Assembly: GCA_963772965.1 (NCBI GenBank)
Contig: CAVYZU010000004.1
Location: 473,910-537,909 of the forward strand
From: AP-15 sp963772965
Lineage (GTDB): Bacteria > Pseudomonadota > Alphaproteobacteria > ATCC43930 > CGMCC-115725
DNA length: 64,000 nucleotides
Direction of reading: 5' to 3'
Part shown: in pieces, positions 27,074-35,892 of the stretch
How the letters are laid out: every line of letters begins with the position of its first letter
How positions within the stretch are numbered: position 1 is the first letter of the stretch
Notes under the pieces: model-generated
Told to the model about the DNA's origin: nothing
The model's input: only the letters and a program-made list of their open reading frames with translations
Database searches by the model: none
Program-made: the position numbers and the translations under genes

Positions 27074-27915
27074 CGGCGCGCCGCTCCGGAAGTGTAGAGG
27101 TTGCGGCTCTTTTGCAGCACGGCCTCGGCCACCGTTGGAAGTGTCTGGCGCAATGCCAACAGCAACGCCTCGGCCGGTGGCATCTGGAACGGCGCCTGAT
27201 ATTGGGAGAGCAGCCGATCTTGAAGGACGACGGCCTCGTCCGGTCCGACGGTTTCGCGCAGCGCTTCAGCTACGGCACTCTCCAGCCGGCCATAGTCTTC
27301 GACCGGGATCAGGTGAGAGTGGTTGTCCCCGAGCCTGGGCAGCATCTGGGCATGGACGTCGCCGTTGAAGTTATCCATCAGAAACGAGCAGAACACCGCG
27401 ACGTTCTGTTCGCGGCTGACCTGGTCGAACAAATCCTCGAGGTTCATGCTCGCGGCGACGTCGCCTCGCTCCCAAAGCACGTTCACCATCTCCCCCCACC
27501 AGCGCACGTTGGTATGCCGCCCGGCTGAGCGGGTCCGTGCGATAATCTCCCCGGCGAGACCAAGAAACATCGGCCCGTCCGGCATGGCGTGCTGCATGAA
27601 CCGCGGCAGAAGCACGTCAGCGTCAACAACATTCAGCTGACCGCGTTCCTGCGCCCACTTAACATCGACCCCTTCCGCCACCAAGCGTGGTCGAAAGGCG
27701 TCCCAGTGGGCCTGGGTAGGCACGAGGATGACGCCTTCACCGTTCGCCAGCGCGGCCGCGGCGAAGCGACACACGACGCGATTGAGAAAGTCTTGATCCT
27801 GGTAGAGGTGCACGATGTGATCGCGCGGGGCGGCGTGCGCCAAGAGGTGGTCCCAAGGGGCGCTGTGGCCCGAGGTGTCGTGGGATTCGTGTACTGAACT
27901 GCTAACTGGTTCCAT
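27070..27915 (-). CDS. MEDS domain sensory protein (DcmR-like)
   Basis: About 281 residues with the MEDS (methanogen/methylotroph DcmR sensory) fold: HIVHLYQDQDFLNRVVCRFA, GEGVILVPTQAHWDAFRPRL, LNVVDADVLLPRFM, MVNVLWERGDVAASMNLEDL and VAVFCSFLMDNFNG. ATG 27915 with CCGGAGAAAGCCC upstream is preferred to the longer frame. Such proteins are thought to bind small ligands or regulate kinases; its 4-nt overlap with the histidine kinase suggests an accessory sensor or anti-factor in the same pathway. Confidence 0.88.
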   Translation of the reverse strand: MEPVSSSVHESHDTSGHSAPWDHLLAHAAPRDHIVHLYQDQDFLNRVVCRFAAAALANGEGVILVPTQAHWDAFRPRLVAEGVDVKWAQERGQLNVVDADVLLPRFMQHAMPDGPMFLGLAGEIIARTRSAGRHTNVRWWGEMVNVLWERGDVAASMNLEDLFDQVSREQNVAVFCSFLMDNFNGDVHAQMLPRLGDNHSHLIPVEDYGRLESAVAEALRETVGPDEAVVLQDRLLSQYQAPFQMPPAEALLLALRQTLPTVAEAVLQKSRNLYTSGAARR

Positions 27916-28209
27916 GGGCTTTCTCCGGTGACTCAATTTGACCGGGGGGTGCGCTAGCGCGCATATCGAGGAGGAGCGTCCGATCGGAAGCGTGGCCGTC
28001 AAACGGCGCAAGAAGGCCAAACACGCAACCACGTTCTCCTTTCTTCTCGGTCGCGGCGATCGCGGTCAAAGACTAGACGATAGGTGTGCGCCATCGGGGT
28101 TAGTGATTCCAGAAATCGCAAATCTCGACAAGCGGTCGGGGGATTTAGCCATGCGAAATCGACGTTCTAAACACCTGTCCGACCGGTTTCGCGTCGCTCA
28201 GCCCAATCT

Positions 28210-28657
28210 ATCCTTGCTACGAAAACAGGAAAACGGCGGCGGCGAGCGCGCCAATCCAGTGATTGTTCGGGCCGCATTCGCCGGCTGGCGGTGATCGATT
28301 TGCTGTCGATCGATCAGGTTGCTGTGTCCGTAGATCTGCTTGCGCTCGTCCCACGCGGCTTCGGGATCAAAATCGAGGCCCAGCGCCAAGGCCAGTGGTC
28401 CGAATTATCATTTGGTATTGTGTGTTAGTTACATCGAGATTGCTTCGCTACGCTCGCAATGACACCGTGGATTGCCGTCATTGCGAGGAGCCCCCGGGTC
28501 GGTCATGCGCCGCCCGAGGACAGGCTCCGCGACGAAGCAATCCCGCGACGACGATCGATAGCGGGAACCATCTGTCGGATTCGACCACCAGCATGGTCGC
28601 GGCGAGATCCTCGGCCTGTTCGCCGCTCGCCTGCGCGGTCATGCCGTAGCCGTCCAG
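28210..28657 (-). pseudogene. pdaD 3'-end remnant, copy B, split by a small repeat element
   Basis: Two blocks (about 28210-28395 and 28592-28657) match the 3' part of pdaD; between them sits a 196-bp insert with IS630-like ends. Frame errors are present as well (CGGCTGGCGG and GATCGATCAGG insertions relative to the intact copy). Confidence 0.7.
28396..28591. repeat. MITE-like dispersed repeat, copy 1
   Basis: Ends are roughly inverted (GTGGTCCGAAT on the left; TGGTGGTCGAATCCG read inward from the right) and resemble IS630 termini. The core carries the palindromic ATTGCTTCGCTACGCTCGCA ... GACGAAGCAAT pair and GAGGAGCCCCCGGGTCGG. Related copies lie at 39075 and 60456. It interrupts pdaD remnant B. 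Confidence 0.65.
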
Positions 28658-28659
28658 CT

Positions 28660-28900
28660 CCGAGGCATCAAACCTAGTCGGGTAACTTTCGCGCGGGGGT
28701 GAGAGTCCTTTGCCCGATGATGGCTAACTGGCTTCGAGGAGAAGCCTCCCGGCTTTCGGCAACTCGCCCAAATCCGCGCAGCGGGACGGGTTTCGGGGAT
28801 GTCCCGGTAAGGCGCGACGCCTGCACAGGACGGCACGAATGCCGGTGGGTAAGCCGGCTCTCTCCCGATCGTGGCGGTTAGTTCGAAATATGACAGATTA
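28660..28900 (+). ncRNA. Candidate structured RNA, group II intron 5'-domain remnant
   Basis: About 240 nt with several perfect stems: GGCTTC-GAGGA-GAAGCC (28730-28746), AGGCG-CGA-CGCCT (28810-28822) and GCCGG...CCGGC (28841-28858). The motif GGGGGTGAGAGTCC and the ACCTAGTCGGGTAAC lead resemble domain I of bacterial group II introns. No intron-encoded reverse transcriptase or domain V was found, so if correct it is a truncated intron. Confidence 0.4.
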
Positions 28901-29341
28901 GTTACAACCGCTTAGTTAACCTTACCCAAGTCATTGGCCCGTCTAATTCACGTCTGTCTTAGTGTCAAATAATGCATTGCGCGTCTTTCGAGCAGCGATC
29001 CACCGATTTTGGGGATAACCCTGTGGATAAGACGATCCGCTGGCGGCTAAATACCCGTTTAATAGCGCGGCCAACGTCATTGCCTAAAAATTAGGCATAT
29101 GTTAACCAACTGATTCAATTGGGTTTTCAGCACTCTACCACTCCAAGCTACGTTGCCAGGACGTTCACGGAACCTTCATGCTTTCAGTGCAGAAGTCACC
29201 ACTGCCGTGCAAATCTGAATGTGGGAGCTCTCGCGTAACGGGCAAATCAGCCGGTATGTGATCGCCTAACCGGCATCGTGGAACGCGACCGAGGAACCCG
29301 AGCCGAGCCGCGTTCGGCGCCACTCAGCTACGAAGGCCGCA
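28901..29341. other. Intergenic, no gene recognised
   Basis: AT-richer non-coding stretch. Nothing beyond short palindromic pieces (for example ATTGCCTAAAAATTAGGCAT near 29080) could be supported. Confidence 0.4.
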
Positions 29342-30136
29342 TCATTGGGTCACATTACGTGGCGGTTCGTAAGAGACCGGCTGAGCTCGCCAGGGAAGAC
29401 AGATGAAAAAAAAGCACCGTTCGCCATTTATTGTCGCGCGAGCCTGCCAATGACGTCGCCAAAACCGCTTTTTTGCTGCGGCCACCCGCACCGCCGTCGG
29501 GTGCCGCCAAGCCAGGTCTGGTTTTCGCCGAGCCCGTCCGCTCCATAGAGCGCGCCTCGCGCCGAGAGCGGGACTGGCGATCGGGCGGGCCGCAGAAGCG
29601 ATCGCGTTCTCGCTATTGGCCGCATCTCTTACTGCGGCCTGATCATCATCGCGATTGGCGTACCCGACAGGGCTCGAACCTGCGACCTCCAGGCTCGAGG
29701 GCTGTCGCGCTGATCCGCTCTGGTCAGGTAAAGGACGGCCAACCGGAAGCGCGGGAGGAACGTTCTCCGCCGCCGGCGCGGCTGCCCGGTTTGGGAGCTG
29801 GCCATGAGCGAGCGTTAGTCGTGGCGGTGGTGTAGGCGCGGCTTCGCCCCAAGACAAGAGAGCCAGCACGCCCACGACGGCAATGCCAACCCCACACCAG
29901 GCGACCGCTACGTTTAAATGCTTCTTACGTCGCTCCGAGTCCTGTGCAGCAAGAGTGCAGTCCTGCTCAGAAATGGCCGTACTGGACGGCTCAGGACTGG
30001 GATGAAGCTCTTCGGCGGGATTCGAATCGTCAGCCCGCAAGTTCTGGTTCTGCGCCGCCGCGCTGCTGTCCAGCAGCGATAGCGCCTTAAGTATTTGCTC
30101 TGGACGCAGCTCGCGTTCGAACTCTAGATCGCTCAT
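29342..30136 (-). CDS. Hypothetical single-pass membrane protein
   Basis: Reading from ATG 30136 (MSDLEFERELRPEQILKALS) gives 264 residues; a longer frame to 30277 begins implausibly. A hydrophilic N-terminal part is followed by one membrane helix (VAVAWCGVGIAVVGVLALLS) and a Pro/Ala-rich tail. The tail codes SSLEVAGSSPVGYANRD, a string typical of translated tRNA 3' ends, and the last 60 residues are basic and Trp-rich, so the 3' part may be out-of-frame acquired sequence rather than native protein. No family recognised. Confidence 0.5.
   Translation of the reverse strand: MSDLEFERELRPEQILKALSLLDSSAAAQNQNLRADDSNPAEELHPSPEPSSTAISEQDCTLAAQDSERRKKHLNVAVAWCGVGIAVVGVLALLSWGEAAPTPPPRLTLAHGQLPNRAAAPAAENVPPALPVGRPLPDQSGSARQPSSLEVAGSSPVGYANRDDDQAAVRDAANSENAIASAARPIASPALGARRALWSGRARRKPDLAWRHPTAVRVAAAKKRFWRRHWQARATINGERCFFFICLPWRAQPVSYEPPRNVTQ
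29655..29700 (-). other. tRNA 3'-end-like segment (possible attachment-site remnant)
   Basis: On the minus strand GGAGGTCGCAGGTTCGAGCC followed by CTGTCGGGTACGCCA looks like a variable loop, T-arm and acceptor 3' strand. The 5' half of a tRNA is absent, so it is not a tRNA gene. Such 3' ends are typical integrase target duplicates. It lies inside the frame of the hypothetical membrane protein. Confidence 0.45.
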
Positions 30137-30417
30137 TGCTGCGTTACCAGCAGATGCCAAAGACCTAATGTGCTGACACTTTGACCGACGACCGACAACA
30201 CTATAGGTCTGAAACCGATCCAGGGAAGCTAAGTCATTAATGTGGCAAAGGGTTAGGCAAACATGACCTGGAATCAATGACTGCTTTCCAAACCGCCGCA
30301 GCCTACGACTACTCTAAATAATGTCCGCAATGGGCAAAAGCTGCCGTGGAGGGCAATGCGTCGGGTGCGTTGAGCGATTGCGAAATCGAGTGCTGTAACG
30401 AACCAGTCCAATGGACT

Positions 30418-30723
30418 TCACGACGTCCTGCCCTGGTACGAAAGCAGGAAGACGGCGGTGGCGATTGCGCAAATCCAGTGATTGTTCGGGCCGCATTCGC
30501 CGGCGGCGGTGATCGAATTGCTGTCGATGATCAGGTTGCTATGTTCGTAGATCTGCTTGCGCTCGTTCCACGCGGCCTCGGGATCAAAATCGAGGCCCAG
30601 TGTCGAGGCCAGCATCGTCGCGGCGAGATCCTCAGCCTGTTCACCGCTCGCCTCCGCGGTCATGCCGTAGCCGTGCAATTCGGATATATTACCGTACATG
30701 TCCGGGTCCGCCGGTCCGGCCAA
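30418..30723 (-). pseudogene. pdaD 3'-end remnant, copy C
   Basis: Open for 101 codons and closely similar to the C-terminal half of pdaD: DPDMYGNISELHGYGMTAEA, EDLAATMLASTLGLDFDPEA, NERKQIYEHSNLIIDS, CGPNNHWICAIATAVFLLS. It lacks the whole N-terminal half including the Ser-Ser self-cleavage site, so it cannot form the pyruvoyl enzyme. The break point on the 5' side is near codon 90 of pdaD. Confidence 0.75.
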
Positions 30724-30863
30724 GGGCGGCTGGCGTGGACATAGCGCTCGTCGCTATTAACCCCCGAGGGCGATCGCTTGACAGTTTTTCCTGATCGTGA
30801 GGTAATATTATTTATGGTTTAAATGAGGCGACCATCACAGTCGCGTAGAGTACAAAGGGGGGA

Positions 30864-33200
30864 ATGAACATGCACCTGAAGACAAGCAGAGTATTCCAGT
30901 ATTTCGTGGCGGTTTTCGGGCTCGGTGCAGTGATCGGGTGGAGTTCGCCGAGCGATGCTCACGTCCAGCAGATCGTCATCGATCAGACAGCCACCGTCAA
31001 CTTTGCCCCGATCATTTTGGGAACCTCAACTCACGGCGCCGCGACATCCTATACGATCTACATCGGCCGGATATTTGGTGAACTCGGCCCAAATGATGCT
31101 GGCAACCAGGTCATCACAGATATCGGACTTGCACCCAAGAAAAAGGGCAAGGTTGACTACATTGCGACTTTTGAGATTGTCACACCGAGCGATCCAACAC
31201 AGCGCAGCGGACTAATGATCCAGGCGGTGCCAAATCGTGGAGGCAACGCGATCAATACAAATGCGCTGCTACAGGGGGCGACCTATGTTGAGAGTGGTTG
31301 GCAGGGCGACCTTCTGGCGCAATGCTCGCCATCCCCTGCGATTCCATATCCCTGCTTTGACCTGAACTCTGGAGCTTATGGCAGCCTCAACACCACCACG
31401 GGGGTTTTTACGCCGCCCCAGGTAGCTGATGTGGCGGGTGCGTCGGGCCTCAAGAGTTTGGCGAGTTTTGTCGTCCAGGTGCCGGTGGCAAGCTATCCGT
31501 TCGGGATTCCGATTACGGGTCAGGTGTACAGTCATGTGTGCACCGGTACGAATGGCTGCGGCTTAGCCGTCGGAAGTGCGCCGACAAGCACCGCGCAGCT
31601 CGAAGTTCAGGGTCCGGCATTTGCCCCTTACCAGCCGGCAAGCATGGACACGAACCGGGCTGCCTTCTGGACCGTATCGTCTCAAACCTTTGAAGGCGTG
31701 GATAGCAAAAGGACGCCTATCCCGAGCCGCCAGTGGGCATGGGCATACTGCCCCAGTGGTTGGCCCGGCACGCCAAATCCTAACTGGATCTGTTTGAAAA
31801 ACGCCACGTTCAACCCAAGCCTGCTGTATGAAATGGCCTACACGGCGAAGAACCCGTTGGTGCTTGGGGTCGGATTTGCCGCGTTTCGCGACCTTGGCTC
31901 CTTCCTGCGCTACGAGCAGGCTGCCCCAGCCGGGGGTTCAAACCCGATCTCCGGCACCGTCAGGAAGACATATACGGTTGGTTCGTCGCAATCGGGCGCA
32001 TTCGTCCACGGCTTTATCTTTTGGGGCTTCAACAAGGACGAAAACGGCCGCATTGTGTTTGACGGTGCCTGGCCCCAGATCGACGGGCGGATGATGGTTA
32101 TGAACATCCGTTGGGGTCAGCCGAATAACCTGATGTACCTGTACATGGGTGGCGACGAAGCACCGGTCTGGTGGGCGGACTATCCGAACTTGGCCCGTCA
32201 CCTTCCGCCAAACGGGATGCTCCACCGCTGCGCGGAGAGCAATACCTGTCCGCAGATCCTGGAAACCTTTGGTTCGGCGGAGCTCTATTCTGAAAAGATG
32301 TCGGCAAGCCTGTGCGGCTTCACTTGCATTGGGGACATTCCGCTGCCTTCGAATGTCCATCGGTACTATTCACCGGGGGCTACGCATGGCGGTGGCACTG
32401 TTAGCTTCACCTGGGCTGCCCCCGGTATGGTCGCCAAACCGGCCAGTCAGTCGCTTGCCAATGATCCAATTCCGGAGACCTTTACCAACAATGCGTTGAC
32501 GTATGATTTCGTCCAGTTGCTGATGTCGGGTACGCCGATGCCGCCAAGCGTCTATCCCACGCTCGCGCGCGGAGAACTCGTACCCAATACCGCGGCGGCC
32601 GAGGGATTTCCCAGTAATATCCCTAGTCTTCCGTATCATGGGGATCAGGCTTGGCCGCCGTTTGTCTATGACTTCGGCCCCGGAGAGAACTACAACCAAG
32701 AGAGTGGCGTACCAACGATCCAGCCGCCATTCATCAAGGGTGTGCTGCCCGTCTATGCCACGAAAGTGAAAGCGGACGGCAATGAAGACGTCACTGGCTT
32801 GCCAACTGTGCTGGGAGAGGCCCCGTTGGGTACTTATGTGGGTTGGAACTTGGCCACAACCGGCTGGTATGGGCCCAATGCAAGTAACGGCCCGGGAAGC
32901 GTCGGCCAGGTCTTTGCCGGGGCGGGCAACAGCGGTGGCTATTGGCCCTTCTGGGACACAAAGGTTACTCGGCAAGCAGCCAATGATCCGCGTCTGTCAC
33001 TCGAGGAGCGGTACGGTACCCATGCCGGCTACGTCTGCGTTGTAACGGCTGCGGCAAATGAGGCTGTTCAGCAGCGCTTTCTTCTCGCGTCTGACGCAAC
33101 AACGCTGATTTCTAATGCGACTGCATCGAACGTTCTCGTGCCTCCCTACGCGCCGACGCCGCAAGATATGACCCTGGCTAATTCTTTGTGCACGCAATAA
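30864..33200 (+). CDS. Large secreted alpha/beta hydrolase-domain protein
   Basis: 778 residues with a signal peptide (VFQYFVAVFGLGAVIGWSS, then PSDAH). The central region matches the Abhydrolase_10 type: TYTVGSSQSGAFVHGFIFWG carries a GxSxSG nucleophile elbow, followed by GFNKDENGRIVFDGAWPQID GR. Cys pairs (CTGTNGC, CGFTC) suggest an oxidising compartment. Catalytic Asp and His candidates are not certain. ATG 30864 follows AAGGGGGGA, and the upstream 140 bp is AT-rich promoter-like sequence. It probably acts on an extracytoplasmic ester or lipid-like substrate, but nothing specific can be named; it stands between two pdaD copies. Confidence 0.8.
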   Translation: MNMHLKTSRVFQYFVAVFGLGAVIGWSSPSDAHVQQIVIDQTATVNFAPIILGTSTHGAATSYTIYIGRIFGELGPNDAGNQVITDIGLAPKKKGKVDYIATFEIVTPSDPTQRSGLMIQAVPNRGGNAINTNALLQGATYVESGWQGDLLAQCSPSPAIPYPCFDLNSGAYGSLNTTTGVFTPPQVADVAGASGLKSLASFVVQVPVASYPFGIPITGQVYSHVCTGTNGCGLAVGSAPTSTAQLEVQGPAFAPYQPASMDTNRAAFWTVSSQTFEGVDSKRTPIPSRQWAWAYCPSGWPGTPNPNWICLKNATFNPSLLYEMAYTAKNPLVLGVGFAAFRDLGSFLRYEQAAPAGGSNPISGTVRKTYTVGSSQSGAFVHGFIFWGFNKDENGRIVFDGAWPQIDGRMMVMNIRWGQPNNLMYLYMGGDEAPVWWADYPNLARHLPPNGMLHRCAESNTCPQILETFGSAELYSEKMSASLCGFTCIGDIPLPSNVHRYYSPGATHGGGTVSFTWAAPGMVAKPASQSLANDPIPETFTNNALTYDFVQLLMSGTPMPPSVYPTLARGELVPNTAAAEGFPSNIPSLPYHGDQAWPPFVYDFGPGENYNQESGVPTIQPPFIKGVLPVYATKVKADGNEDVTGLPTVLGEAPLGTYVGWNLATTGWYGPNASNGPGSVGQVFAGAGNSGGYWPFWDTKVTRQAANDPRLSLEERYGTHAGYVCVVTAAANEAVQQRFLLASDATTLISNATASNVLVPPYAPTPQDMTLANSLCTQ

Positions 33201-33366
33201 AGCAGTGACAGAATACTGGTGTCGGAGGCGGCCGGAGCGGCTCGGGTTAATGCCCGAATGTGGCGCAAAAGCCGCGGTGAGAGCTGCAAGGGGTTTAGCC
33301 ATGCGAAATCCGCCGCCTTAGAAACCGGCCCGCTGGGACTCACTCCGCCCAGCCGATCCTACGGTG

Positions 33367-33918
33367 CTACGAAAACAGGAAGACGGCGGCGGCGATTGCG
33401 CAGATCCAGTGATTGTTGGGTCCGCATTCGCCGGCGGCGGTGATCGATTTGCTGTCGATGATCAGGTTGCTATGTTCATAGATCTGCTTGCGCTCGTTCC
33501 ACGCGGCCTCGGGATCAAAATCGAGGCCGAGGGTCGAGGCCAGCATCGTCGCAGCGAGATCCTCAGCCTCTTCGCCACTTGCCTCCGCGGTCATGCCGTA
33601 GCCGTGCAACTCGGATACGTAACCATACATGTCCGGGTCCGCCGGTCTGGCCAAGCCGAGGCTGGCGTGGACATGGCGCCCGAATTCATTGGTCTCCGAC
33701 CGAGCCAACACGCAGAACGTGATATCACCGGGCTTGAGCAACTCGATCCCTACGTCGCGGGCAATAACCGCGCAGCGCGGCGGCAAAATGGACGACACAT
33801 AAACCAGGTTCTGCTGCTCGATATCGGCGTCGCGCAACGCGAACTCGAATGCGGTGAGGGCATGGCGATGGACGCCTACCCCCTTGGTCAGGAACATCCG
33901 CGTTGGACTGGGGAACAT
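33367..33918 (-). CDS. pdaD: Pyruvoyl-dependent arginine decarboxylase
   Basis: 183 residues, full family length. It decarboxylates arginine to agmatine using a pyruvoyl group made by self-cleavage at a Ser-Ser bond, seen here as S42-S43 in NLVYVSSILPPRCA. Other family blocks: FLTKGVGVHRHALTAFEFAL, FCVLARSETNEFGR, GYGMTAEASGEEAEDLAATM and NHWICAIAAAVFLF. AAAGGAGCGCAC precedes ATG 33918. Together with the agmatinase-family enzyme at 61.5 kb it would supply putrescine. Three broken copies of its 3' half lie within the preceding 9 kb. Confidence 0.92.
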   Translation of the reverse strand: MFPSPTRMFLTKGVGVHRHALTAFEFALRDADIEQQNLVYVSSILPPRCAVIARDVGIELLKPGDITFCVLARSETNEFGRHVHASLGLARPADPDMYGYVSELHGYGMTAEASGEEAEDLAATMLASTLGLDFDPEAAWNERKQIYEHSNLIIDSKSITAAGECGPNNHWICAIAAAVFLFS

Positions 33919-33984
33919 GTGCGCTCCTTTATGACAGCGCTTCTAGCGCGCGGGTCGGGCCACGAGGCTGAGCAGGATCTCGAT

Positions 33985-34100
33985 CGGGCGGGTTCAACGC
34001 GGTGCGTCCTTCGAGGCCTCGCTTTGCGAGGCACCTCAGGATGAGAACCTCGCTTAATGCCATTAAAGGCTACCTCATGGTGAGGAGCGTCCCGGCGAAG
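33985..34100. repeat. Dispersed palindromic intergenic repeat
   Basis: Contains GCCTCGCTTTGCGAGGC (stem CCTCG/CGAGG) and CCTCATGGTGAGGAGCG (stem CCTCA/TGAGG), a style of short palindromic repeat frequent between genes in Hyphomicrobiales. It lies upstream of pdaD. Confidence 0.5.
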
Positions 34101-34182
34101 TGGGGGCGCGTCTCGAACCACGCACGGCGGCGGGAAAACGCAATGCTTGCCCAGCCCTCTCCGCTCAGGCCATCCTATCCTT

Positions 34183-35793
34183 CTAGTCGCGGCGGGGGCG
34201 GCGCAATGTGAAGCTTTCAAATGCGGCGAGCTGACCGTCGGTCCCGACGACGTCGTAATAGGTGACCTTGATCGCGGTGACATCGCCGGGATGTGACCCC
34301 GGATCGACGGCGAATGCCGCAAAGCCATAGGAATGCGCGGCGTTGCGCACCGCCGACCAGGGCGCCTGCTCATGGACGTAAACCGGCGGGCGTTTGCCAG
34401 TTTTCGGGTCGGGGGCGCCGACCGCGGTGATCACCCGGCATTGCGGCGGATCGAAAAACAGCGTGTTCGACGGGACTGAGGTGCCGCCGCCGATCACCAT
34501 GTGCACCGTTCCCTTGGTGGTGTCGATCACATCGGTGGCGGTCGCGGCGGGGACCGGGGTCAAGGTCTGGTTCTTTTCCTGGCCGCGGATCGGGTGCGAG
34601 CGCTCGTAATGGTGCTCGTGGCCGCAGACGACGAGATCGACGCCGTATTTGTCGAACAACGGGACCCACTCCTCGCGGATGCCGAGGTCGGCGCCGTTGA
34701 ATTTGTCGGCGGTCGAGATCGCGACCTGATGCATGCACACAACGATCCAGTCGATATCGCGATCATTGCGGGCGGCGGCTAATTCCTTTTCCAGCCAGGC
34801 TTTCTGTGCGCCCGCCGAATAGCCGCGGACATAGGAATTGCCGCCGTCCTGGTAGGTGACGTCGTCATTCGCGATGCTGATCACGCGGACCGCACCGGCG
34901 GTAAAGGCGTACCACAGCCCGCGGGTGATTTCGGTCTGTCCCTGAGCGGCCGGCAGCGAAAAGTAGGTCTGATAGGCCTGATAGCCGATCGGTCCGTTGC
35001 CGAGCTCGTTCTCGTGATTGCCGGCCGAGGGCATCCACGGGCGATTGCGCGCGCTGCGGGTATTGTTTTCCCAGAAATCCCACCAGGTGCGCACCCGGTC
35101 GTTGGCGAGATTGGCGTAGCAGAGATCGCCGTTGAACAGGTGAAACAAGGGCTGCAGCCGCTCGACGCCGAGCGTGGTGTCGCTCGCCGCCGGTGAGCCG
35201 AGATTGTCGTTTACAAACGGCGGTTTTGCGATCGCCACGCCCTCGGGCGGCACGTACTTCTTGCCGAGGGTCGGCGTGGCCTGATCGCCAAAGCTGGTGA
35301 AGGTGAACGGTGCGCGGCCGCGCGGGCCGGTCCGAAAGGTGCCGAATTCCGGCTCGGCGCCGTCGTGAAATGCCCCGTAGAGATAAGACGTGTTGGGCCG
35401 CAGTCCGCCGATTTGCGCATGGTAGGCGTAGACCACCTGGCCCGACTTTGCGTCGGTGTAATTGGTCGGTTTGGCTTCGACGATGCGCTCGAACTTGCCG
35501 TCGGGATACCCGAGTATGACATGCGGATGGCGAACCGGCTGTAATGTGTGCCACGACGCGACGATCTCCGAGGAAGCATTGGAGCCAAACTGCAGATGGA
35601 GGCCGGCGACCGGTGGTGTCGCTGCCGCCGGATCGGGCGCGGTGGCCGAGCTGCGCGGGTTTTCGGGCGCGGCCGCGGCGGTTGCGGTTCCGAACAATGA
35701 TGCCGCAACCGCGGCTCCGCCGCCAATGCCGGCGGCGGCGAGCAATTTGCGACGGCTGAGGTCGAGGTTGAATCCATTATCCCGTGTGCTCAT
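34183..35793 (-). CDS. Tat-exported metallophosphoesterase, purple acid phosphatase-like
   Basis: 536 residues. The N terminus has a twin-arginine signal (SRRKLLAAAGIGGGAAVAAS), then a fibronectin-like purple acid phosphatase N-domain (LHLQFGSNASSEIVASWHTL, GLRPNTSYLYGAF), then the calcineurin-like metal site: SFGDQ, FNGDLCYAN, PSAGNHENELG, VVCMHQ and VVCGHEHHYERSHP. It probably releases phosphate from organic esters in the periplasm, the metallocentre being loaded before Tat export. Monocistronic. Confidence 0.92.
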   Translation of the reverse strand: MSTRDNGFNLDLSRRKLLAAAGIGGGAAVAASLFGTATAAAAPENPRSSATAPDPAAATPPVAGLHLQFGSNASSEIVASWHTLQPVRHPHVILGYPDGKFERIVEAKPTNYTDAKSGQVVYAYHAQIGGLRPNTSYLYGAFHDGAEPEFGTFRTGPRGRAPFTFTSFGDQATPTLGKKYVPPEGVAIAKPPFVNDNLGSPAASDTTLGVERLQPLFHLFNGDLCYANLANDRVRTWWDFWENNTRSARNRPWMPSAGNHENELGNGPIGYQAYQTYFSLPAAQGQTEITRGLWYAFTAGAVRVISIANDDVTYQDGGNSYVRGYSAGAQKAWLEKELAAARNDRDIDWIVVCMHQVAISTADKFNGADLGIREEWVPLFDKYGVDLVVCGHEHHYERSHPIRGQEKNQTLTPVPAATATDVIDTTKGTVHMVIGGGTSVPSNTLFFDPPQCRVITAVGAPDPKTGKRPPVYVHEQAPWSAVRNAAHSYGFAAFAVDPGSHPGDVTAIKVTYYDVVGTDGQLAAFESFTLRRPRRD

Positions 35794-35892
35794 GGCGGCA
35801 AGCTTGCTCCAGGGTTGCTTGGGATTTGATCACAATTCGATGACAAAAGGGTGTCAGGCCGGCCGCCTATCGGCACGGCATCTCGTAAATCC

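Noticed and set aside
29655..29700. Complete tRNA gene
   Set aside because: No D-arm, anticodon stem or 5' acceptor strand could be found on the expected side.
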